Positions 30,331 through 40,614 of a stretch of 64,000 nt of DNA are shown here, in pieces. The DNA is from Elymus sibiricus (taxonomy: Eukaryota > Streptophyta > Magnoliopsida > Poales > Poaceae): assembly GCA_039707655.1 (NCBI GenBank), contig CM077675.1:420069162-420133161 (forward strand), in the 5' to 3' direction. The translations under genes were made by a program, and so were the position numbers. A model generated the notes under the pieces. It saw only the letters and a program-made list of their open reading frames with translations, was not told where the DNA came from and searched no databases. Each line of letters begins with the position of its first letter. Position 1 is the first letter of the stretch.

Positions 30331-31329
30331 CTCTAAAGTAGCAAGAGTGCTTGTACCCCTTGGGCACCTCATCATGCACCTTCTTTCCCCACCACTCCCC
30401 TTATCTTTCCCCTCTTTTGTCATACTTTTGGGGCCTCCTCCTCAATGGATATCCTTCTTCTTATGGCACAACACGTGTTCCACCCTAAGCCAAAAAATGG
30501 AGCATGGGTTAAATTGTTATCATGTACTTCCTTCGCTAGAATTTACATATAATGTTTTGGTCTTCCTTAAAAAACATATTTTGGTCTAGCATAGAAATTA
30601 AAGAAACCGCTAGTAATCAGCCAATTTTGCATGATATTATTTCTATCAAGAATGTAAGAGATTACCATATGTGATGAAAAGAGGCGAGAGATAAACGAGG
30701 ACAAATTGAGAAGTAAAATCACCAATCACTGTGTCCATGCCTTCTATTTTGAAAAAAGTTTGCAAAATTATTACTATGCATTATATTTAAAAAATTAGGT
30801 GGTGCTTCTTACTGAAATTAAGTTTTGGATTTCTTTGTGACTTTAGAAGTAAATTAACCCTCTATAGTCTGCAAGTTTTTTTCAAGCATGAACCTCAAAT
30901 TACATCTTACATAATCTAGAATAAAATGTAACAAAAGGGGCATTTTTCATCGTCCCTCAAGGGATTGTCGACGACACAATGAGGTATATCAGTGTATAGG
31001 CTTCAAATTGGTCTGGGTCTATCAAAGGTGTGTGGCATTTCAATTCCTGTCGGAAGGCTATTTTAAGATAAAATTTGTGTTAACTCGCTAAGCCTAACCC
31101 ATCATTTATCCTTTCTTTTGGAGGGTATTGCATCCATTTATCTTTTATTTTGGAGGGTATTACAAGCATTCACTGTTCAATTACTTTGTGCAATTAGAAC
31201 AACTTACAAAACATCAGTTAAGTTACTATGCACCCTCGAATTCATGGCTCCTAGTGCATCGTTGTTTTGGGGTCAGCTATGGGTTCAATTGTCATTGTTT
31301 GTTTCGGTGGTCAAATGTACATTGTCCTA
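30331..31329. other. AT-rich segment, nothing recognised
   Basis: No domain, exon pattern or terminal repeat seen. Overlapping frames of 86-88 codons at 31,118-31,388 show no known motif. Confidence 0.45.
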
Positions 31330-32690
31330 CTCACATGTTGATGTCCGACAAGTGTACGAGGTCAATTGTAGATCTATTCGATAAGTAAAAGTATTGATCC
31401 CATGAGGAGCTGAAGGAAACGGTAAGTGTGAAAACAACAAGAATTCAAAGCAAACGCTAAATGGTGAGACGGTTTTATGATTTATGACGGTTAAGTAGTA
31501 ACCAAACCTGAGTAGCAACAAAATGTAAAAGAGTGCAGTAAAAGGCCCAATCCTTAGTAACGCTAAGGACGAGATGGTTGTATTACTTATGATGAAGACA
31601 GATTCTTGAGGACGACAGGATAATTGCATAGTTGTCAACTCCATACGTGACTTGCATTGATTATTGTTACTTAATCGGTGTTATAGGGGTAGAGCCTAAA
31701 TATATGCTGCAAAATCATTGACTCACACATACTTATGATTGTGCTCTTACCAAGAAGGTGAACACCCAACTGTAGCCATAACTTCCTCTGGGGTCCCTAT
31801 CCACCCCTCATGTCATAACTTCCTCTAGGGTACGATCGAGGGTGCAAGTGTGAGTGCTCACAGGCACCGTCATACGTCCTGGACCTTATGTACGCATTGT
31901 TGAATATCGGGTACAGTCGTTGGTACGAGCGTGAGCACTCGTACAAAGCACCGTCTTGAAATATTGGACCTTCTGTTACTTTCTGCCCAGACGTGGTACG
32001 AGCGCGAGTGCTCATACATACGCCGTAAAACTTCATATAAGTACTGGCTTGGCCTCTCTTCTTCGGAATGAGTGTGATGGCTCGTACCATGCGCCGTATC
32101 TTGTCCGGGAAGCTTTGTTTTGCAAATTTCTTCAAGGGTTTTCTCTGTTGACCTAAGAGGTTAGTTCCAACACATCCAAAAGACAAAAATTCCAAAGTTT
32201 CAACAAAGACATACAAAATTATAATATATATGGTGCGAGTAACAATAATTTTCTTCTCCTCCTCTTGACAACAACTTCATCCATTCTTTATTGAAATGAA
32301 CAAAACAAAAATAACCTACTTTCTTCTGCGTCATTTGCATCGGTTGCCTCCCATGAAGCTCCTTTGGGTATGATAACGCCTAGTCCATAACTTATGGTGT
32401 TTAGGGTGATGTCGTGTCATGTGTAGGTCTTCAGCTCCTTTTTCCCAGGGAAGTGCTTAACAAAAGTATACTTTGAATGAAGTTCAAATCTCACATTACC
32501 TTCAAAACATTAATGGTAAGTTTGATGGTCCTTAGAAATAGCCTACCTATTATAATTAGAAAAACGAGATCTTCATGCATATCAACAATGACAAGATCAA
32601 TCACAATAGGGCAATCATTAATTTGAATGAATACACCATGCCTAATCCCTACTACTTGTGTAAAGGTAGAATTGGTCATGTTCAATTTAA
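31330..32690 (-). mobile_element. Degraded gypsy (Athila-like) retrotransposon remnant
   Basis: The minus-strand frame 32685-32491 matches the region after the gag-protease border in Athila-type elements: TQVVGIRHGVFIQINDCP, then IVDMHEDLVFLIIIGRLFL, where functional copies have a GRPFL-type motif. The flanks contain GTAGATCTATTCGATAAGTA and GGTTGCCTCCCATGAAGC, phrases I associate with non-coding parts of such elements. No LTRs, primer site or reverse transcriptase are visible. It is cut off near 32,690 by exonuclease-like sequence. Confidence 0.55.
31830..32105 (+). repeat. Repeated GTACGAGCG-GAG-CTC-TAC palindromic motif
   Basis: Four degenerate copies (near 31,832, 31,920, 31,995 and 32,066) each combine a partly self-complementary GTACGAGCGTGAGCACTCGT-type core with a following GC(A/G)CCGT. 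They are spaced 70-90 bp apart, within the gypsy remnant. Confidence 0.6.
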
Positions 32691-32699
32691 TCTCACGTG

Positions 32700-33243
32700 T
32701 AACAAATGGACCAGGATTGAGCTTATCATGGACGAACGAAGGTCATTGTGACCTAGTTTTCCATGTGCCAGCACGTCCTCGTCTACCGCTACTGCATGGC
32801 CACGAGGCCTTGCAGACATTTCGCCAGGTTTGTCAATAGCCCAGACTGCCCTGACTACAAATTCGCTATGGTGGATACCACCAACGATGTAAAGGTGCTC
32901 AAAACTTTGGGAATCAGCTGCCAAAATCTTGTCGACGTCCAGAAGCAATACAAGATCAACGACAACAAGAAGTGGCAGGACTCCCTTGCTGACCTCGTCG
33001 AGGCCATCATCGACCCCTTCTACAAAGGCATGATGGATGTCATCAAGCAGAACATGAGTGCTTGCCACTCGGTTTGGGAGAAGAAACTGGACAGAGATCA
33101 CATAGATTACATGACCAAGAACTCGTACACAAGCTACAACACGTACAAGTGGATCATCGACATGAGGGCGTACCTGCTTCCCCTTGATGGCGAGGGATTG
33201 GACAACAAGAGTAGTAGTAGTGGCAAGCGTCTCAATAAGTAGA
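32700..33243 (+). pseudogene. 3'-5' exonuclease-like (DEDD/RNase D-WRN type) fragment carried by a CACTA element
   Basis: The frame to TAG at 33241 encodes about 160 residues: SPDYKFAMVD-like text, DVKVLKTLGISCQNLVDVQK, then DSLADLVEAIIDPFYKG and LDRDHIDYMTKNSYTSYNTY. This order matches the later half of plant DnaQ-fold 3'-5' exonuclease domains. The motif III segment, normally Y-x3-D, reads YMTKN, so the catalytic Asp appears replaced by Asn. The first motif is missing or degraded. Position just inside a CACTA terminus suggests transduplication of a host gene or an element-borne gene. Confidence 0.6.
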
Positions 33244-33840
33244 TGATTGATGATCGTTTCCTAGATTATGTAATTATTCGGTGAGATGTGCTAATGTGAT
33301 GTTTAGTTACTTAAGTAATTGATGTTTAATTTTGTTATGCATTCATGTTTTATAAATATATGTTGCTGTTTTGTAGACAAAGCATAAAAATTGTTGTACA
33401 AAGAGAGAAAAATTCACATAGCAAACGGTTTAATAAGGACAAACGTCTATGATGATTATCATAAAATGCAGACAATTACTTTTGGGCAAACCGTTTTGTC
33501 GTAACAGACACGACTTGCGATGGGAAATCGTCCGTGTTACATTCATTCATCACAATCAGTTTTTTCTACCGAACAGTTTCCCTTATATCGCACACGCCTT
33601 GTGGTAGGGAATCATCTTTGTTATTTTCACTCATCACAAATAGTTCTTCGGACTGAACTGTATGCATTATATTGCACACACATATCAGTTCTGAATAATG
33701 CATGATGGTTCAGTCATCGCATACAATTCCATTTCTTTTTGACGACTTTATTTTCCACCATTTGCGTTGTATGCATCGCACACAGTTCGGTCGAAGGGTG
33801 TGCGATAGATGTGTCATCTTAGGAAGGTTCTGCACTAGTG
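32700..33840. mobile_element. End of a third CACTA element
   Basis: The terminus at 33840, read inward on the minus strand, is CACTAGTGCAGAACCTTCC. It is followed by repeated TCGCACAC and GATGGGAAATCGTCCGTG subterminal motifs (33,480-33,800). This terminus differs from copies I and II, so it is a different family. The left end was not found; the start given is where exonuclease-like sequence replaces the gypsy remnant. CAG follows the terminus. Confidence 0.75.
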
Positions 33841-34440
33841 CAGTGATGATGGGGGCGATGGCTATGGAGATGAGATGGGAAATGGCGGCGGCTAGGGTTT
33901 GTGAATGGCCCCCGATTCTCTGTTTCATCGATGGGCGGCTCTCTCAATGTTCTGTTGTGAATTAGACTCAGGTCCCTTTATAAAGTGTACTTGGTTGGAT
34001 GCCACGATGCTGACGGCGGGTTAAACGATTGCTAGCATGAGGGCACATGGTCATACAATGCGCTCTCTTTTGCTCTGTTGAGTTCCCGACGACCCTATTG
34101 GGCCTAGCATGGCTCCCACATATGGTGTTTGTTTCCTTGCGATGATTTTCTTTCATAGTTGTGTACATTTCCCACGGAAACACATTAAACAAAGGATTTC
34201 TTAATTTATTGCTTTCATTGGTCATTAGTGACATCATCGAAGTGATTTTCTCTAATATTTTGGGATTATCCGGCTTAAACAATGGCGGAAGGAGTGCAAA
34301 AATATCACTCAACAGCCTATGGGCCATAGACGCCTCCAAGCGCCCTTGAAAGGTAGGTGACTAAAGGGGGTGCCAATTGACCCCAAGTCCCATGCCCCCC
34401 TTCTGGCTTCTAAGCTCTTCCGATGCAAAACTTTTGGAGC
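33841..34440. other. Segment between CACTA end and LTR fragment, no gene recognised
   Basis: Contains short frames only (longest about 123 codons, minus strand) with no known domain. It may be host or old transposon sequence. Confidence 0.45.
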
Positions 34441-34455
34441 AGATTTTCTTTTATT

Positions 34456-35035
34456 TTTCTGGGGTCCTAGTGACGGAGTCGAATCCGACAGATCTCGGGT
34501 AGGAGGTCCCGACCTGGTAGTCTTGACATGATAACATGACACAAGAAGACACGATGTTTACCCAGATTCAGACTCTCTCGAAGAGGTAAAACCCTATGTC
34601 CTGTTTTGTTTGTATTGATTACATGTTGATCTACCTCGAGATCGGGTATGAATGATTTCGGCCTCTACGGTCTATGCCCCTCAGTTTATATAGACATCGG
34701 GGGTACCTAGGGTCACACATAGGTCGTTTACATCTGAAGATTGCATCTGTGCCTTGGAGTATGCACCAAATTTTCAGAAGATTCCATCTTGATTCCCTCA
34801 TGGGGTGTGAAGAATATGGCCCACTGGTTGGTCATATAGGGCTCCTCAGCACGGCCCACATTTGGGAGTCGGCGTGGTTAGCACCCCCTTATCCAGAACA
34901 CCATCACCTGGTAGGGTACTTTCTTCACAGTGGTCCAAAATTCACCTCTGACGGCATCACCGACAATTATTTCATTAATTTTCTGCATTATAAGATAAAC
35001 ATAGTTAAATCAATGCAAACATAATAGAAAATCAT
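34456..35035 (-). repeat. LTR fragment of an older retrotransposon (minus orientation)
   Basis: The text GTGACGGAGTCGAATCCG, AGATCTCGGGTAGGAGGTCC and CGATGTTTACCCAGATTC is of a type common in Triticeae LTRs. A minus-strand TATA box (TATATAAAC, near 34,685-34,693) precedes a GAGGGGC start region. It is interrupted at 35035 by the BARE1-like element (duplication ATCAT at 35031-35035), so its remainder should lie beyond 64,000. LTR borders were not resolved. Confidence 0.6.
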
Positions 35036-35915
35036 TGTTGGAAATATGCCCTAGAGGCAATAATAAATTGGTTATTATCATATTTCCTTGTTCATGATAA
35101 TTGTTTATTATCCATGCTAGAATTGTATTGATTGGAAACTGAAATACATGTGTGGATACATAGACAACACTGTGTCCCTAGTGAGCCTCTATAGGACTAG
35201 CTCGTTGATCAAAGATGGTCAATGTTTCCTGGCCATAGACATGAGTTGTCATTTGATAACGGGATCACATCATTGGGAAAATGATGTGATGGACAAGACC
35301 CAAACTATGAACGTAGCATATGATCGTGTCAAGTTTATTGCTATTGTTTTCTGCATGTCAAGTATCTGTTCCTATGACCATGAGATCATGCAACTCACTG
35401 ACACCAGAGGAGTACCTTGTGTGTATCAAACATTGCAATGTAACTGGGTGACTATAAAGATGCTCTACAGGTATCTCCGAGGGTGTCTGTTGTGTTGGCA
35501 TGGATCAAACTGGGATTTGTTACTCCGTGTGACGGAGAGGTATCTCAGGGCCCACTCGGTAATACAACATCATAATGAGCTTGCAACCAAAGTGACTAAA
35601 GAGTTAGCCACGAGATATTGTATTACGGAATGAGTAAAGAGACTTTCCAGTAACGAGATTGAACTAGGTATGGAGATACCGACGATCCAATCTCGGGCAA
35701 GTAACATACCGATGAACAAAGGGAACTACGTACGGGATTGACTGAATCCTTGACATAAAGGTTCGACCGATAAAGATCTTCGTAGAATATGTAGGAACCA
35801 ATATGGGCATCCAGGTCCCGCTATTGGTGATTGGACGTAGAGGTGTCTCGGTCATGTCTGCATAGTTCTCGAACCCGCACGGTCTACACACTTAACGTTT
35901 GGTGACGGTATAAGT
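35036..35915 (+). repeat. BARE1-like 5' LTR, left half
   Basis: 880 bp from the LTR start to the CACTA insertion, ending with the target duplication AGT (35913-35915). Confidence 0.9.
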
Positions 35916-36255
35916 CACTACTGGAATCAGGGAATTTACCATCAGGCAGTTCTTTGCCGTCTGCCAGCTGATGACAAAGAAGGTCTTTGCCATCAGCTTC
36001 CAAAAAACAAAGGCAAGGAATACACTGATGGCAAAGATATTATTTGCCATCAGTGCATTCTTTGCCGTTGGCTGGCAGATGGCAAAGAGCCCATAGGTAG
36101 ACGAGAAAGAACCCTCTGGGCCCCACCGGACCGTGGACTGTTTAGGTCAAAATTGGGCCCTTCTTTGCCGTCTGCCAGTAGACGGCAAAGAGCCTAAAAG
36201 CAGACGACAAAGAGGCTAGCCTCTTTGCCGTCTGCCAGCGGACGGCAAAGGGCCT
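35916..36255 (+). repeat. Left subterminal repeat region of CACTA copy II
   Basis: At least four inverted pairs of the type TTTGCCGTCTGCCAG...GACGGCAAAG occur here, near 35,953, 36,060, 36,162 and 36,221. These are probable binding sites for the element's own protein. Confidence 0.88.
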
Positions 36256-36283
36256 AACCTAACTAACGGCCGCCCCGCCCCGA

Positions 36284-36520
36284 CCTCTCTCTCTCTCTCT
36301 CTCACTCTCTCTCGCTCTCTCTCCCCGACGCCCACCACCGCCCCCGACAACCACCGCCGCCGCCGTCGCGCCGCCGCCCCATCGCGCCCGTTGCGCCCAC
36401 CGCCGCCGTCGCGCCACCGCTCCACCGCCCCCGCCGCGTCGCCGCCCCACCACCCCCATCGCGCCCGTCGTCCCCGCCGCCCACGCCGCCCCTGCCGGTG
36501 AGTACCCCCGCCGGCCGCCC
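36284..36520 (+). repeat. (CT)n tract and GC-rich leader of CACTA copy II
   Basis: A CT repeat (about 36,284-36,325) is followed by CCGCCG low complexity and then GCCGGTGAGTACCCC near 36,495, a plausible splice donor for a leader exon. Frames here are compositional. Confidence 0.6.
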
Positions 36521-36659
36521 CCTTTTTTGTTTTTTATGTTTTTTTTCTATTAAATTAGTTAGGTTAGTTTATTAGTTTATTAGGTTAGTTAGGTTAGTTT
36601 ATTAGATTAGAAAAAAGAAAAGAAAGGAAAAATTAGAAAAAAGAATAAACGTAGAAGAA

Positions 36660-37105
36660 AAAAAAGAAGAAGGAAAAAAATGAAAAAGGAAAAAGGAAAA
36701 GAAGAAGAAGGAAAAGAAGAAGGAAAAGAAGAAGAAGAAGAGGAGGAGGAGGAGAAGAAAGAAGAAGAAGAAGAAGAAGAAGAAGAAGAAGAAGAAGAAG
36801 AAGAAGAAGAAGAAGAAAAAGAGGAGAGGAGGAGAAGAAGAAGAGGAAAAAGGAAAGGAAGAAGAAGAAGAAGAAGAAGAAAAGGAAGAAAAGGAAGAAG
36901 AGGAAGAAGAAGAAAAGGAAGAAGAGGAAAAAAAGAAGAAGAGGAAGAAGAAAAGGTACCACTGACCCCCGACGCCACTGACCCCCCGACGCCAGTGACC
37001 CCCGACCCCCGACGCCACCGACCCCCGATGCCACTGACCCCCGACGCCACTGACCCCCGATGCCACTGACTCCCGACGCCACTGACCCCCGACCCCCGAC
37101 ACCTC
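36660..37105 (+). repeat. GAA microsatellite and ACTGACCCCCGACGCC tandem repeat, copy II
   Basis: GAA/GGA-rich sequence (36,660-36,955) is followed by about nine units of ACTGACCCCCGACGCC (36,959-37,100). The whole is the reverse complement of the 6,881-7,215 block in copy I. Confidence 0.9.
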
Positions 37106-37454
37106 TTCAGCCTCCTGTTGACCGAAAAGGTGCTCTTCAGCCTTCCAGAGGCCGACGGGGTCATAGTTTTGTAAGTTATGAGTTAGGTCATATATTTTCC
37201 GATTTTGTTATAAAGAACATCATATTTGTGTTGATCGGGTGGATTTCAATGTGCAGTTGTTTCGTCGCTGCGAGGGTCTGGTGTTCGACGACTTCCCCGT
37301 GCATTGGACGAGCTCCGCCCCTGCGTTCGTGGGTGAGCACAAATGACATCTCCTCCCCCCCTTAATTTGCTCTGTTCCGGTCTTCATGCCGATGAAACTC
37401 GCTAGCTATAGGTGTCTTCAATCATTAGTATGCGTGACCAGTATGCGTCTCCCG

Positions 37455-37518
37455 TTCGAAAGGGCGGCATCTATAAATATGCATGTCTTTGCATATTTAT
37501 AACCGCCATCCTTTCGAA
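37455..37518. repeat. 64-bp hairpin, copy II
   Basis: TTCGAAAGG...CCTTTCGAA with TATAAATATGCA in both arms. Same length as in copy I (6459-6522). Confidence 0.8.
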
Positions 37519-37542
37519 TTGTCCAACGTTATCCATGGACAG

Positions 37543-37758
37543 CCCGAGTATGTGTAGATTGGGTTCGTTTTCCCATATGCTCTGCTCCGGATCCGATGCA
37601 AAATTTCGTCAGTGCCTCCCTGTTGTTCTCTGGCTACACATCCTCTCTGTTTATTACCGAGACATGTATCAGGAGAACAACAGGGAGGTGCTGCCGAAAT
37701 TCTGCACCGGATCCGGAGTAGAGCATGGGAAAACGAACCCAATCTACACATACTCGGG
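37543..37758. repeat. 216-bp palindrome upstream of the copy II transposase
   Basis: Begins CCCGAGTATGTGTAG and ends with its complement. It matches 6219-6434 of copy I in length and order and lies 145 bp before the TNP2 start codon. Confidence 0.85.
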
Positions 37759-40614
37759 TGGGATTAGGACATATCTTTACCTATTAGCGTGTAGGTTACA
37801 TGGGCGTAATAAAATTGACAAACTTAATTAAGTGATGAATATATATGATGAATTATATATATATATATATATATATTTCTTGTGTGTTTAGTAGGTAGGC
37901 AAGATGAGTGCTCGTGTGTGGATGTACACCGGTCACACTAGTCAGGAAGACATGACCAATGAATGGTTAACAAAAACCAAGGGGTTTGTGAGAGCCGCAT
38001 TTGCAAATGGTCATGAAAAAACCTGGTGCCCCTGTGTCCGGTGCGACAACTTTAAAAAGAGGACATCGGGTGAAATGGGTAAACACCTGCAGAAGTGGGG
38101 TTTTACGCCTGATTATACGGTGTGGACATTTCATGGTGAGTCTACCCAACGTGCCAGAGCTGAGGTGGTTCGTCGTCGCACCGACGAGCATGGTACCGGG
38201 ATCGAAGACATGGTGCCATACTTTGATGATGCTCGGGATTCGGACGATGAGATGAAGGAATCTGCAAAGGCCTTCTATGAAATGTTGGAATCTTCAAAAC
38301 GTCCTCTCCACGAGCACACTGAGCTTTATCAGCTAGATGCCATCGCGCAAGTAATGTCTCTGAAGGCGCAATTCAACCTGGGCAGAGAATGCTACGACGC
38401 GATGATGACAAAATTTGGACGCTTTCTACCCAAAGGCCATGTACTTCCTGCAAACCTGTACCAGTCGGACAAAATCATCCGTGTACTTAAGATGCCCTAT
38501 GAGAAGATAGATGCCTGTGAGAATGGATGTGCCTTATTTAGGCTTGAGTATGCAGACTTGAACTATTGTCCCATTTGCAAGTCTTCCAGGTATGTTGTGG
38601 TAGACAACGGTATGGGTGAGAAGATTCAGAGCAAAATCCCCGTTAATGTTCTTCGGTATATGCCAATCATACCAAGACTTCAACGTCTTTTCATGGTCGA
38701 AGAGACTGCTAGACAGATGGCATGGCACAAATTGGGCAAAAGAACCGAACTAGATGCAGATGGGAATCAGATGTTGGTACACACTTCAGACGCTTTTGCG
38801 TGGAAGCACTTCGATGCATTACATAAGGATAAAGCGACAGATCCAAGGCATCCTCGAGTCGCCATCAGCACAGATGGGTTCAATGTGTTTGGTATGATGA
38901 CAACCCAATACAGTTGTTGGCCTGTATTTGTCATTCCACTCAATCTCCCCCCGGACATATTATGCAAAGAAAGAACATTTTCCTGACGTTGATAATTCCA
39001 AGGCCCAACTATCCGGGGAAGAATATGAATGTGTACATGCAACCGCTTAAGGATGAATTGCAAGAAGCTTGAGATAATGGGATCAAGACATACGACGCCG
39101 CTACAAAACAAAACTTCTCAATGCATGTGTGGTACATGTACTCGATACATGACTTGCCGGCGTATGCGCTATTCGTTGGCTGGTGTGTGCATGGAAGGTT
39201 CCCGAGCCCCACATGCAAGGCAGCTCTTCAGTTCCGTTGGTTGCAGGTGGGTCGCAAGTTTTCTTGCTTCGACTTGCATAGACAGTTCCTGGATCCTCGC
39301 CATAAGTTCAGAAAAGACAAGAAGAATTTCATCAAAGGTAGAGTTGTCAAAAACTCTGCACCAACTGCGTTAACATGCCAACAGACCCTGGATCAGTTAA
39401 ACGCTCTTGAGCCTAATCCAGAGCGTCCAGGGTATTTAAAAGGGTATAATTCGGAACACGCCTGGACTCACAAGACATGCTTATGTGATCTGCCTTACTT
39501 CAAAGACCTCCTTTGCCCACACAACATCGACGTGATGCACACTGAAAAGAATATCGCCGAGGCCCTTTTTGGTACATTGCTCGGCATAGAGGGGAAGTCA
39601 AAGGATAATCCTAAGGCTAGAGTCGATCAGGAGGCTCTATGTGATAGACCGTTACAAAACATGCGACAACCGAAAGGAAAGCAGAATTGGACGAAGCCAA
39701 AGGCATGGTTCAATCTTGGAAAGCCAGCTATGAGGGAAATGATCTTGTGGGTGAAAATGCAGTTGATGTTCCCCGATAGGTATGCAGCGAATCTAAAGAG
39801 GGGAGCGAGTCTTGACAAATTGAAAATATATGGTCTCAAGAGTCATGATTGGCACATATGGCTTGAGCGGGTAATGCCGGTGATGTTGCGTGGCTTTATC
39901 CCTGAGGATGAATGGCTAGTACTAGTAGAGCTGAGCTATTTCTTCCGTTCTCTTTGTGCGAAAGAACTATCGCCTGGCGTGCTAGATGAAATGGAAAAGT
40001 TGGCGTCGGAGTTGATCTGCAAGTTAGAGAAGATCTTTCCACCGGGCTTCTTTAATCCAATGCATCATTTGATTTTGCATCTCCCGACCGAGGCAAGATT
40101 GGGGGGCCCGTGCAAAATCGTTGGTGCTATGCAACTGAGAGGATGCAGAAGACGCTTCGAGCAAAATGTAAAAATAAACGTAGAATTGAAGCATCGATGG
40201 CCGAGGCATTCATTACCGAGGAGGCGGCAAACTTCGTGACAACACACTACGAAGCCAAAAATCGTCATTTGCATAATCCGAAGCCTCGGTACAATGCTGG
40301 CGACCCTAAAAAAGGTCGATCCAACCTCAGCCTATTCAAAGGGAAGCTCGCACCAGCCGGTGCTTCGAAAGCAATAGCGTTGGATGTCGAAGAATGGCGG
40401 ACCATTTCGTTGTATATCTTGAACAACCTAACAGAAGTGCGGCCATACATCGAGTAAATTCTCGGTACATTGTTTCACAACTTCTAATTCCTTTGAACTG
40501 CTCTTATTCCCGGATATTTGATACAGTCGATACGTCGCCAAATTCTCGGATGGAGCGGTGATCCAAAAGGATTCCATCGATGAGTATGAGCTTCTGGCAA
40601 AGCATGGAGGCGGC

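Noticed and set aside
36602..37164. Several 130-185-codon frames over the copy II GAA tract
   Set aside because: Same microsatellite artefact on both strands.
37411..37840. Frames at 37412-37831 and 6146-6565 conserved between CACTA copies
   Set aside because: They overlie the palindromes. Similarity reflects conserved DNA rather than an evident protein, and the palindrome is open on both strands.
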